A DNA stretch of 64,000 nucleotides, from contig NZ_ARQF01000020.1 in the NCBI RefSeq assembly GCF_000384815.1, positions 62,001-126,000 of the forward strand, in the 5' to 3' direction. Position 1 is the stretch's first letter. Each line of letters begins with the position of its first letter. The translations under genes were made by a program, and so were the position numbers. The notes beneath the pieces were generated by a model that searched no databases, was not told the origin of the DNA, and saw nothing but the letters and a program-made list of their open reading frames with translations. Source of the stretch: Halodesulfovibrio aestuarii DSM 17919 = ATCC 29578. GTDB taxonomy: Bacteria; Desulfobacterota; Desulfovibrionia; Desulfovibrionales; Desulfovibrionaceae. Below, piece after piece: positions 26,626 to 34,844 of the stretch.

Positions 26626-27813
26626 ATGATAGGCATTTCAAAACTTTACTGTGGTCAGGTTGAACCTTCCGACGCGCTGCGTTACGGCAGGGACTCTGGC
26701 AAACTTCCTTCCCACCTGCTGCAGTTCTCAAAAGATAAAAAGCCTGTTGTCGTATGGAATATGACCCAGCGCTGTAACCTCAAATGTGTTCACTGTTACG
26801 CTCATGCTGTTGATCCTGACAAGCATAAGGATCTCATCAGTACAGAAAAAGGGAAAGAGATTATTGATGATCTCGCCCAGTACGGCGCACCTGTAATGCT
26901 TTTCTCCGGTGGCGAACCACTCGTCCGCAAGGACCTTGTAGAACTTGCTAAGCATGCAACCGATAAAGGTATGCGTGCTGTTATTTCTACAAACGGCACC
27001 CTTATTACGAAAGAAAAAGCACGCGAACTTAAAGAAGTTGGCCTTTCCTACGTCGGTATCTCTCTCGACGGTATGGAAGAAGTGCACAACAAATTCCGCG
27101 GTGTTCCAAATGCATTCAAAAAAGCACTCGAAGGTATTGAGAACTGTAAAGCCGAAGGCCTCAAAGTGGGCTTGCGTCTCACTATCAACAAACAGAATGC
27201 CCCTGAAATTCCAAAAGTTTTCCAGCTTCTTAAAGATATGGATATCCCGCGTATCTGTCTGTACCACCTTGTGTACTCAGGCCGTGGTTCCGAGATCATT
27301 AAAGAAGACCTTGACCATCAGGCAACCCGTGACGTTGTTGATCTCATCATGGATGAAACCAAAAAACTTCACGATGCAGGTTACCCAAAAGAAGTTCTTA
27401 CCGTAGATAACCATGCAGATGGTCCATACGTATGGATGCGCATGCTGCGTGAAGACCCAGTACGTGCAAAAGAAGTATTTGAACTGCTCCAGTTCAACGA
27501 AGGTAACAGCTCCGGTCGCGGTATCGGTTGCATCAGCTGGGACGGCAGCGTTCACCCGGACCAGTTCTGGAGAGAAAAAGTATTTGGTAACGTTCTCGAA
27601 CGTCCGTTCTCCGAAATCTGGGATGACATGGACATCGAACTTCTTGCCAAAATGAAAGACAAAAAACAGCATGTTGGTGGCCGCTGCGCTAAATGCCGCT
27701 TCCTCAACATCTGTGGCGGTAACTTCCGTGCTCGTGCAGAAGCCGTATACGGCGACGAGTGGGCACAGGATCCAGCATGCTACCTCACCGACGACGAAAT
27801 TCGTCCTGAATAG
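26626..27813 (+). CDS. ahbC: Radical SAM 12,18-didecarboxysiroheme deacetylase AhbC
   Basis: 395 residues. The radical SAM cluster motif CxxxCxxC is Cys50-Cys54-Cys57 (RCNLKCVHC), followed by FSGGEP and SLDG. The C-terminal GGRCAKCRFLNICGGN and later ACYL cysteines bind an auxiliary Fe-S cluster. AhbC removes two acetate side chains from 12,18-didecarboxysiroheme to give iron-coproporphyrin III. Assignment as AhbC and not AhbD rests on the first position in the cluster and the overall pattern; AhbD with its distinct N-terminus is at 28996. AAGGAG precedes the ATG. Confidence 0.88.
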   Translation: MIGISKLYCGQVEPSDALRYGRDSGKLPSHLLQFSKDKKPVVVWNMTQRCNLKCVHCYAHAVDPDKHKDLISTEKGKEIIDDLAQYGAPVMLFSGGEPLVRKDLVELAKHATDKGMRAVISTNGTLITKEKARELKEVGLSYVGISLDGMEEVHNKFRGVPNAFKKALEGIENCKAEGLKVGLRLTINKQNAPEIPKVFQLLKDMDIPRICLYHLVYSGRGSEIIKEDLDHQATRDVVDLIMDETKKLHDAGYPKEVLTVDNHADGPYVWMRMLREDPVRAKEVFELLQFNEGNSSGRGIGCISWDGSVHPDQFWREKVFGNVLERPFSEIWDDMDIELLAKMKDKKQHVGGRCAKCRFLNICGGNFRARAEAVYGDEWAQDPACYLTDDEIRPE

Positions 27814-27840
27814 CAGCCCCCGCTCAATTATGATTCTACC

Positions 27841-27880
27841 GGCTCCCGCTGTTCCGCTCTGGAAGAGCGGGAGCCCTTTT
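27841..27880 (+). terminator. Terminator-like hairpin between ahbC and hemB
   Basis: GGCTCCCGCT pairs with AGCGGGAGCC, then CTTTTAT. The T run is only four, so it may be a partial terminator that lowers hemB-ahbD expression relative to ahbC. Confidence 0.65.
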
Positions 27881-28001
27881 ATACAACGTTTTTCAGCAGC
27901 ACAGCCAGCTATGCTTTTGTAGCTCGTTGGTTCCATCAACTTCTTTTCACATCTCCTGCTGAAACAGATATGAACCGATCCTTAACGATCAGGAGGATTC
28001 A

Positions 28002-28994
28002 ATGGCAGACTTCTTCAGAGGACGACGTCTTCGCAATACAGCAGCCTTACGCGCTCTTGTGAGTGAAAATCTTGTTACAGCGCAAGACCTGATTATGCCA
28101 TATTTCATTGTAGATACAGACGATTCTACGTTCCGCAAAGAAATTCCTTCCATGCCCGGACAATTCCAGCTTTCTCTGGACGAATTTGAAAAACAGCTTG
28201 CTGAAGCAGTTGCAGCCGGTCTTCGCTCCATCATCCTGTTTGGTATTCCTAAATGTAAAGACGCAACAGGCTCTGAAGGATATGCGGATGACGGTATCGT
28301 GCAACGCGCGGTACGTCTGGCAAAATCCCGCCATCCTGAACTTGTTGTAATTACTGACGTATGTCTCTGTGAATACACAGACCATGGTCACTGCGGTATC
28401 CTTCAGAAAATAAATGATGACGTAACCGTTGCGAACGACTCGACACTTGAACTTCTTCAACGTGTTGCAATATCTCACGCAAAAGCCGGTGCTGATATTG
28501 TTGCACCTTCCGACATGATGGACGGCCGTGTTCAGGCTCTGCGTGAAGCTCTGGATGCAGAGGGCTTTGTAAACCTTCCTATTATGTCCTACGCTGTTAA
28601 GTACGCCTCTGCATTCTATGGTCCATTCCGTGATGCTGCAGAGTCCACTCCACAAAGCGGAGACCGCAAAAGTTACCAGATGGATCCTGCTAACAGCCGT
28701 GAAGCACTTCGCGAAGCTGCAGCAGATGTTCTGGAAGAAGCTGATTTCCTTATGGTAAAACCAGCAGGTGCATACCTTGACATTATCCGTATGCTTCGTG
28801 ACGGTTTTGACTTGCCGCTGGCTGCCTATCAGGTAAGTGGTGAGTACTCCATAATCATGGCAGCAGCACAAAACGGCTGGATTGACCTTGACGCAGTTAC
28901 AATGGAATCACTTATTGCCATCAAACGTGCAGGTGCCGACCTCATCATCACCTATTTTGCCGAAGACGTTATTAAACGCGGACTGGTACGATAA
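28002..28994 (+). CDS. hemB: Delta-aminolevulinic acid dehydratase (porphobilinogen synthase)
   Basis: 330 residues. The active-site zinc cysteines are in [14 protein letters not shown] near 124-137, and the Schiff-base lysines are in SYAVKYAS and MVKPAGAY. It condenses two aminolevulinates to porphobilinogen, the common step towards siroheme, cobalamin and heme. AGGAGG precedes the ATG. The next gene, ahbD, starts two bases after its stop. Confidence 0.97.
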   Translation: MADFFRGRRLRNTAALRALVSENLVTAQDLIMPYFIVDTDDSTFRKEIPSMPGQFQLSLDEFEKQLAEAVAAGLRSIILFGIPKCKDATGSEGYADDGIVQRAVRLAKSRHPELVVITDVCLCEYTDHGHCGILQKINDDVTVANDSTLELLQRVAISHAKAGADIVAPSDMMDGRVQALREALDAEGFVNLPIMSYAVKYASAFYGPFRDAAESTPQSGDRKSYQMDPANSREALREAAADVLEEADFLMVKPAGAYLDIIRMLRDGFDLPLAAYQVSGEYSIIMAAAQNGWIDLDAVTMESLIAIKRAGADLIITYFAEDVIKRGLVR

Positions 28995-28995
28995 T

Positions 28996-30315
28996 ATGTC
29001 TGATAAAAAAGAATCTCTCTGCGGTTGTGCTTCCAAAGATATTGGTCGCATTGCTGAAAAAGCACCGCTTGATCATATGCATGCACACAAAGAGGCTATC
29101 CTTGATACAGGGCTGCCTCCACAGAACCGCCCAGCAAAAGCAACACAGCATGCAGGACATCCAGAAATGCCTAAAGGACATCCAGAGGGTGTGTCAGCGG
29201 GACACCCCGGAGGACATCCACATGCAAATGGACTTTCAGGGTCTATGGCCCGCACCCTAGAAGACGGCTCCCCTTCCTGCAAACTTATTGCATGGGAAGT
29301 AACCCGTTCCTGTAACCTTGCCTGTAAACATTGTCGTGCTGAAGCACATGAAGAACCGTATCCGGGTGAGCTTGATACTGACGAAGCAAAAGCATTGATC
29401 GACACCTTCCCAAGCGTTGGTAATCCGATCATCATATTCACCGGTGGCGACCCGATGATGCGTACGGATGTATATGAGCTTGTTGCGTACGCAACAGAAA
29501 AAGGGCTGCGCTGTGTTATGTCTCCTAACGGAACACTTATCACCCCTGAGACCGCCCAGAAGATGAAAGACTCCGGTGTACAACGCTGCTCTATCTCTAT
29601 TGACGGCCCAAGTGCAGAATTCCACGATGATTTTCGCGGTGTAGAAGGGGCATTTGATATGTCCTTGCGCGGCATTGAGTACCTGAAAGAGGCCGGTATT
29701 GAGTTCCAGATCAACACCACTGTGACCCGTCAGAACCTTCCGTATTTCAAGCAGATATTCCACCTGTGTGAAGACCTTGGTGCAGTTGCCTGGCACATAT
29801 TTCTGCTGGTTCCGACCGGTCGCGCAGCACAGATGGGTGCAGAAGTTATTACAGCAGAAGAATACGAAGAAGTACTTAACTGGTTCTACGACTTCCGCAA
29901 AACCACAGATATGCACCTCAAAGCAACGTGCGCCCCACACTACTACCGCATCATGCGCCAACGGGCGAAAGAAGAAGGGCTTGCTGTCAACGCTGAGAAC
30001 TTCGGCATGGACGCATTCACCCGAGGTTGCCTTGGCGGCACCGGTTTCTGCTTTATTTCCCATACAGGTCAGGTTCAGCCATGCGGCTATCTGGAACTTG
30101 ACTGTGGACAGGTTAAAGAAACTCCGTTTCCAGAAATCTGGCGTAAGTCTGAACACTTCCGTCAGTTCCGTACAAAAGAAGAATACGACGGAAAATGCGG
30201 TGTATGTGAATACCACAACGTATGCGGTGGCTGCCGTGCACGCGGGTACTCCATGAAAGGTTCACATATGGCAGAAGAACCATTGTGCAGCTACACACCT
30301 CGCCGTCATAAATAA
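28996..30315 (+). CDS. ahbD: Radical SAM heme b synthase AhbD (Fe-coproporphyrin III decarboxylase)
   Basis: 439 residues from ATG 28996, two bases past hemB, so translation is likely coupled; no strong ribosome site is visible. CxxxCxxC is at 106, 110 and 113 (SCNLACKHC), with FTGGDP and SIDGPS next. The SPASM-like C-terminus has GCLGGTGFCFISHTG and CGVCEYHNVCGGC. It oxidatively decarboxylates two propionates of Fe-coproporphyrin III to the vinyl groups of heme b. Unusual: about 95 residues precede the SAM core, with a CGC at 9-11 and four GHP repeats at 54-75, a possible metal-binding tail. Confidence 0.9.
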   Translation: MSDKKESLCGCASKDIGRIAEKAPLDHMHAHKEAILDTGLPPQNRPAKATQHAGHPEMPKGHPEGVSAGHPGGHPHANGLSGSMARTLEDGSPSCKLIAWEVTRSCNLACKHCRAEAHEEPYPGELDTDEAKALIDTFPSVGNPIIIFTGGDPMMRTDVYELVAYATEKGLRCVMSPNGTLITPETAQKMKDSGVQRCSISIDGPSAEFHDDFRGVEGAFDMSLRGIEYLKEAGIEFQINTTVTRQNLPYFKQIFHLCEDLGAVAWHIFLLVPTGRAAQMGAEVITAEEYEEVLNWFYDFRKTTDMHLKATCAPHYYRIMRQRAKEEGLAVNAENFGMDAFTRGCLGGTGFCFISHTGQVQPCGYLELDCGQVKETPFPEIWRKSEHFRQFRTKEEYDGKCGVCEYHNVCGGCRARGYSMKGSHMAEEPLCSYTPRRHK

Positions 30316-30350
30316 TTCAGCCTGTAACTGCCTATATCATCGAGGTCGAA

Positions 30351-30830
30351 ATGGATAAACAACTGGAATCTGCACTGAGCAGCACTGATCGTAAAGTTCT
30401 GACCATTATTCAATCCGGTTTTCCGATTGCCCCACGCCCGTATGAAGTTATCGGCGAGCAGGTAGATCTTACTGAAGCTGAAGTACTGGCGACCGTGCGT
30501 TCTTTAAAAGAACGTAAAATAATCAGACGCTTTGGTGCAAACTTTAACTCCAAAGGACTTGGCTGGCACTCTACCTTATGTGCAGCAAAAGTTCCTTCCG
30601 ATCAACTTGAGTCATTTATTGCTGAAGTTAACGCACATACAGGGGTTACCCACAACTACCTGCGTGACCACAAGTTCAACATCTGGTTTACTTTTATCGG
30701 ACCTAGCTGGGATGCTGTTGTGAGCACCCTGTCAGAGATTACTGAAAAAACCGGCATCGAAATCTTAAATCTGCCAGCAACAGCACTCTACAAAATTAAG
30801 GTTGATTTCAATTTGACTGATAAAGATTAG
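30351..30830 (+). CDS. Siroheme decarboxylase subunit (AhbA/AhbB, Lrp/AsnC-like)
   Basis: 159 residues. The first half is a winged helix-turn-helix like AsnC/Lrp, and RRFGANFNSKGLGW plus the second ferredoxin-like half match AhbA/AhbB (formerly NirD/L/G/H-type). AhbA and AhbB together remove two acetate carboxyls of siroheme, the first Ahb step. Which of the two this is cannot be decided here, and the partner is not in the window. Located 35 bases after ahbD. Confidence 0.85.
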   Translation: MDKQLESALSSTDRKVLTIIQSGFPIAPRPYEVIGEQVDLTEAEVLATVRSLKERKIIRRFGANFNSKGLGWHSTLCAAKVPSDQLESFIAEVNAHTGVTHNYLRDHKFNIWFTFIGPSWDAVVSTLSEITEKTGIEILNLPATALYKIKVDFNLTDKD

Positions 30831-30860
30831 TACCAGCAAAAACCTTTTCTTCTATATTAC

Positions 30861-30908
30861 AACTGGCGCAACTACAAAAATATGTAGTTGCGCCAGTTAG
30901 TTATATTT
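30861..30908 (+). terminator. Strong hairpin after the heme genes
   Basis: AACTGGCGCAACTAC (30861-30875) and GTAGTTGCGCCAGTT (30884-30898) are perfectly complementary over 15 bases. The following AGTTATATTT is a weak T tract. Probably an intrinsic terminator. Confidence 0.75.
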
Positions 30909-30933
30909 ACCACTGCAAGTTAGAGAGCTTTAA

Positions 30934-32730
30934 ATGCCATCTACCCAGAATCCCTATATTTTTATTCTAGCGCTGCTACTGTATACATGTGCAGTACTTT
31001 TTCTTGCGTTCTTTTTTATAAGTCACAAGAAGCCAACATGGGTATATGGATTATTAGGCAAAGGAATTGTCACACCAAAAGAAACAGATAGTTTTACACC
31101 GCAATTTCGTTCCAGTCTTTATAGTTCTGGTGCAATCATTGCAATTCGTTTCAACTTAGATACCGGTATAATAAAAGCTATCAATAAAACTGGTAGAGAC
31201 CTGCTGGGCATAAAAGAAACTGCCAATTCAGGACATAACAAGTTCCTGCATAAGCAGTTTCTTTCAGATGAATCCAGAGAAGGTTTATCAAAAGAACTTA
31301 ATCTCCATAAAAGAGTCAAAAACTACCCTGCAACATGCAGTGTTAACGACTCTCTTATTAAGACTCTTATTACTGCAGAAAAATATGAAAACGGCGATGT
31401 TGAAGCGATGATTATTGACATCACAAAACATTTTAACATCTACCAGCAAATCGAAGATCAAAACATCTTCCTGCAAAACATACTTAACGCACTTCCTGTT
31501 CCGGTTTTTGTGCGCAACACAAACGAACAATCCCCTTTTACAAACAAAGCCTTTAACGACACGTTTGGTGATGCAGACAATGATCCTTTCGAAATATATG
31601 ATTTTCATGCTGCCACTGACTTTATTAAGCAGACGTTAAAGGAGCCTGAAGACACACGGCCCCGGCAGGCAAACACATCGATCTTTCAAACTGAATTTTC
31701 AACTACGATAAATGATGAATTTCGTCATTTTGAAGTTCAGAGACGTTCGCTTAAAAAAAGAAATGGCCAAATATTTGGGCTAGTCGGTGTAGCTACCGAC
31801 ATCACTCATCGCAAACAAATTGAGCAAGATTTACGAGATACAACAAGACGATATAAAAATCTGTTCTGGAATGCCGCTGAAGGCATTGCTACAATACAAT
31901 CTGATGGTAGACTAACAGCAGTTAACCCTGCGCTGGCTACAATGTTTGGATACAACTCACCGAAACAGCTGCTAGAACTGGTACCGAACACTGAAGTAAT
32001 ATGGAGAAATCCAGAACAACGTCTTGAATATTTACAAATGATACATGAGAAAAAAACAGTTATCGGCTACGATTTTGAATTTGTTCGAAAAAATGGGACA
32101 ACAGGATGGATGACTATCAGCTCCAATGGTAAATTTGACGCTCACGGAAATCTCAAATCCATTGAAAGCATTGTTTCTGACATTACTCAAAAAAAGCAAT
32201 CAGAAATTGAATTGAAGCGCTGTGCGACAATTGATAGCACAACAGAAATTTCCAACCGAAATGCCTTAGAGGGATATCTGAACAGCTTACTTGGTACCAA
32301 AACCAATTCAGCATTTGCGGTTGTTTTCATTGATTTGAATAACTTCAAACCAATAAACGATAATCACGGGCACCATACTGGCGATAAGGTTCTCAAAATT
32401 ATTGCCCAACGGCTTGTAGCCAATTGCCGCAAAGTTGATTTCACAGCCCGGCTTGGTGGTGATGAATTCATTGTTATTCTTAATGGCGTGGACAGTAAAA
32501 ATATACTTTCTAAGATCACTAAGGGACTTTTGGATGCCATTGAGAAGCCCATTATTCTTGCTGGAACCACTCATACTATTTCCGCCAGTGCGGGCATCAG
32601 CCAGTACCCAGAAGATGGCAATACCATCACAGACCTACTGAAAGCTGCTGATGCCTCTATGTACGAGATGAAGCGCTTAAGCAAAGCCAGTAAAATCAAC
32701 GAACAGCTACAGTTACTTGCAAACAGCTAA
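30934..32730 (+). CDS. Membrane-anchored PAS-GGDEF diguanylate cyclase
   Basis: 598 residues. One membrane helix lies at about 8-32, followed by three PAS-like stretches (about 65-160, 175-290, 300-430; the last two are clearest, with VGVATDITHRKQ and IESIVSDITQKKQ ends). The GGDEF domain has an intact ARLGGDEF near 507-511 and an RxxD inhibitory site (RKVD) five residues earlier. It should make c-di-GMP in response to a cytoplasmic signal. It lies between the heme genes and the converging apr/qmo operon. No EAL domain is present. Confidence 0.88.
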   Translation: MPSTQNPYIFILALLLYTCAVLFLAFFFISHKKPTWVYGLLGKGIVTPKETDSFTPQFRSSLYSSGAIIAIRFNLDTGIIKAINKTGRDLLGIKETANSGHNKFLHKQFLSDESREGLSKELNLHKRVKNYPATCSVNDSLIKTLITAEKYENGDVEAMIIDITKHFNIYQQIEDQNIFLQNILNALPVPVFVRNTNEQSPFTNKAFNDTFGDADNDPFEIYDFHAATDFIKQTLKEPEDTRPRQANTSIFQTEFSTTINDEFRHFEVQRRSLKKRNGQIFGLVGVATDITHRKQIEQDLRDTTRRYKNLFWNAAEGIATIQSDGRLTAVNPALATMFGYNSPKQLLELVPNTEVIWRNPEQRLEYLQMIHEKKTVIGYDFEFVRKNGTTGWMTISSNGKFDAHGNLKSIESIVSDITQKKQSEIELKRCATIDSTTEISNRNALEGYLNSLLGTKTNSAFAVVFIDLNNFKPINDNHGHHTGDKVLKIIAQRLVANCRKVDFTARLGGDEFIVILNGVDSKNILSKITKGLLDAIEKPIILAGTTHTISASAGISQYPEDGNTITDLLKAADASMYEMKRLSKASKINEQLQLLANS

Positions 32731-32786
32731 CTGGCAGTAGAACTGATATCTGCTCTGTGCGGTGTCACGCTATCACATTCAGACAT

Positions 32787-32818
32787 AAAAAAGCCCAACT
32801 GCAAGCAGTTGGGCTTTC
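32787..32818. terminator. Bidirectional terminator at the ends of the PAS-GGDEF gene and the apr/qmo operon
   Basis: AAAGCCCAACTGC pairs with GCAGTTGGGCTTT around AA. Reading minus strand it ends in TTTTTT, ideal for the qmo operon; reading plus the T run is short. Confidence 0.88.
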
Positions 32819-32847
32819 TAACTGGATGGAATAAAGCTGAGCTATGC

Positions 32848-33585
32848 TTAGAAACCAAATCCACTGTCATCATTGCCAGAAGCACCGAAACCGAAATCAT
32901 CCGGTACGGAACTGCCAGCAGATTCAGCAGGAGCTTCTTCAGGAGCTGCTTCTGCACCGTCTGCTGCAGCAACGGCTGCACCAGCAGGAAGAGATGCAAG
33001 AGCATCCTTAACTGCGCGGGAAACGATGTCTTTAACAGAAGATTCAACTTCAGTTTCGTTGATTGCAACTTTGCCTTCGAAAGTTTTGAGTTCTTTCTTA
33101 GCTTTTGCGAGATCTGTCTGAGCAGCTTCAAGCTTGCCAGTAAGATCTTCAACTTTTTTCTCAAGATCAGCAGCCTGAGCTTTAAATGGCTCAAACTCAG
33201 CTACGTTAGCCTGGAGGCCTTCGATTGCAGCAGCTTGTTCTGCAACGGTAGCTTTAGCGCCTGCTAATTTATCGAGAACGATAGAAATGCTTGCCATATC
33301 AGCAGCTGGAATCGGCTCAACAGAAACGTTGCTGCCCAGCTTAGATGCCTGTTTCTTAGTCCATGCATCAAATGGTTCGCCTTCTTCGTAACAGCACTGC
33401 ATGAAACGAGGTTCCATGCTGTACAGCCAGCCTTTAGACATTGGAGCTACTACACCTTCTTCTTCAGCGGAAAGTTCACGCTGGGTGAGGTAGCAAAGTA
33501 AATCAGAAACATCGGTGCCGCCTTTTCCAGCGATCAAACCGAGGATTGTTTCCATTTTGAAAACTCTACGAGCTTCATCAGACAT
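32848..33585 (-). CDS. qmoD: QmoD-type protein, promoter-distal gene of the qmo operon
   Basis: 245 residues. The N-terminal half is a conserved unknown domain (METILGLIAGKGGTDVSDLL), with a coiled coil at about 110-175 rich in A, E and K. An Ala/Pro/Glu linker follows, ending in FGFGASGNDDSGFGF. It matches by position and type the gene after qmoC in D. vulgaris (DVU0851, from memory), shown there to be co-transcribed but not required in the same way as qmoABC. AGGAGG precedes the ATG. The role is unknown. Confidence 0.8.
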   Translation of the reverse strand: MSDEARRVFKMETILGLIAGKGGTDVSDLLCYLTQRELSAEEEGVVAPMSKGWLYSMEPRFMQCCYEEGEPFDAWTKKQASKLGSNVSVEPIPAADMASISIVLDKLAGAKATVAEQAAAIEGLQANVAEFEPFKAQAADLEKKVEDLTGKLEAAQTDLAKAKKELKTFEGKVAINETEVESSVKDIVSRAVKDALASLPAGAAVAAADGAEAAPEEAPAESAGSSVPDDFGFGASGNDDSGFGF

Positions 33586-33679
33586 TGGGGCCTCCTATTA
33601 TCAAGGAAAGATTTGTTTTCGTAATGGTCTTTTCTTGTTTTAAGAAGTGTGCCCGCTTAAGCAGGCACATAGTCGTTTC

Positions 33680-34831
33680 TTATTGGCGTCCCATGTGACG
33701 TACATAGGTGAGCGCGATGGTACGGTACACAACGTGGCCAAGCTTAGACCAAGGCAAGTACGCGAAGAGCATCCATACAGCTACCAAGTGGACGTAGTAC
33801 ACGGAGTACGCAATCTGGGGGATAGCGGCCAAGCGGAAGAGCTCGGATAATACGCCTGTCAGAGCGACTGCCCAGATGACATTCAACAAATACCAGTCAT
33901 AGTAATTAGACTTGGTTTTTTCCGGATCTTTACCACGACGAGTGTTGGTAAGAATAGCCATACCAACGATCAAAGCAATAGCACCGAGGTTAGCCACAAG
34001 CTTAACAGGGTTAAGCAAATGAAGCGGTGTATGCAGGATACCAATCATCGGGATAAGTTTGCCACCCCAGTGGGATACAGCAATCAGTCCGGTTACTACC
34101 ATCAGTGCAAGGAATGCGTAGAATACAAGCAAGTGACCAGTTTTACGGTCGGACTTGTCATCGCCACAATCTTTGAACTTCTTGTGTGTTGCAACTTCTT
34201 CAATAAGGACATCAATGAAGCAACGAACCATGGATTTTTGTTTACCAAGTACGAGAACTTCGCCTTCCGGCTTAAATGTTGCCAAGATATTCTTGGCACC
34301 CTTGAAGAATATGCCCACCATTCCGAAGAAGGTGATCATGAAAATAGGGTCAATGGTGAAATCACCAGGGAAAAGCTTGCCATAAACAATCTCGCCTTCT
34401 GGGAAGAAGGAACCGATCTGCCCTGCACGAATGAACCAGATAACGGCCCAAAGGATTGCAGGAATAGCAATAAGGTTAATCAGGTACTTAGGGCTGGAAA
34501 GCCATTTACCGATTACAGGCATCGGATTGATGCGCTGGTATGCCATATTACGCAGAGCAGAAAGAAGATCGCCCGGTTTTGCACCACGTGGGCACATGTC
34601 GGAACAAGTACCACAGTTGTGACAAAGCCAGATGTCCGGGTTATTCAGAAGCTTGTCTTTAAGCCCCCATGAAGCCCAAACCATCTCCTTACGAGGGTAA
34701 GGATTGCTTGCTGGAGAGATGGGGCAGGCTACGCTGCATGTGGCGCACTGGTAGCACTTTTTCAGCGAGTCCCCACCAACAGCTTGCAACTCTTTTACAA
34801 ACTGAAGATCAGGTTCGATTCTTTGAGCCAT
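33680..34831 (-). CDS. qmoC: Quinone-interacting membrane-bound oxidoreductase subunit QmoC
   Basis: 383 residues from ATG 34831 (AGGAGGAG upstream). The N-terminal half carries two 4Fe-4S motifs (CYQCATCSVACP and CHNCGTCSDMCP), followed by about six membrane helices with histidines for heme b. It is the HdrC/HdrE-like fusion that passes menaquinol electrons to QmoAB at the inner membrane. It starts 13 bases after qmoB. Confidence 0.96.
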   Translation of the reverse strand: MAQRIEPDLQFVKELQAVGGDSLKKCYQCATCSVACPISPASNPYPRKEMVWASWGLKDKLLNNPDIWLCHNCGTCSDMCPRGAKPGDLLSALRNMAYQRINPMPVIGKWLSSPKYLINLIAIPAILWAVIWFIRAGQIGSFFPEGEIVYGKLFPGDFTIDPIFMITFFGMVGIFFKGAKNILATFKPEGEVLVLGKQKSMVRCFIDVLIEEVATHKKFKDCGDDKSDRKTGHLLVFYAFLALMVVTGLIAVSHWGGKLIPMIGILHTPLHLLNPVKLVANLGAIALIVGMAILTNTRRGKDPEKTKSNYYDWYLLNVIWAVALTGVLSELFRLAAIPQIAYSVYYVHLVAVWMLFAYLPWSKLGHVVYRTIALTYVRHMGRQ

Positions 34832-34844
34832 TTTCCATCTCCTC

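Noticed and set aside
29130-29230. Tandem GGACATCC-like DNA repeats as a CRISPR or mobile-element signal
   Set aside because: They encode the in-frame GHP repeats of AhbD; no spacers or flanking repeats.
29257-30216. Minus-strand frame of 319 codons
   Set aside because: Antisense to ahbD, Cys/Phe-rich, no family resemblance.
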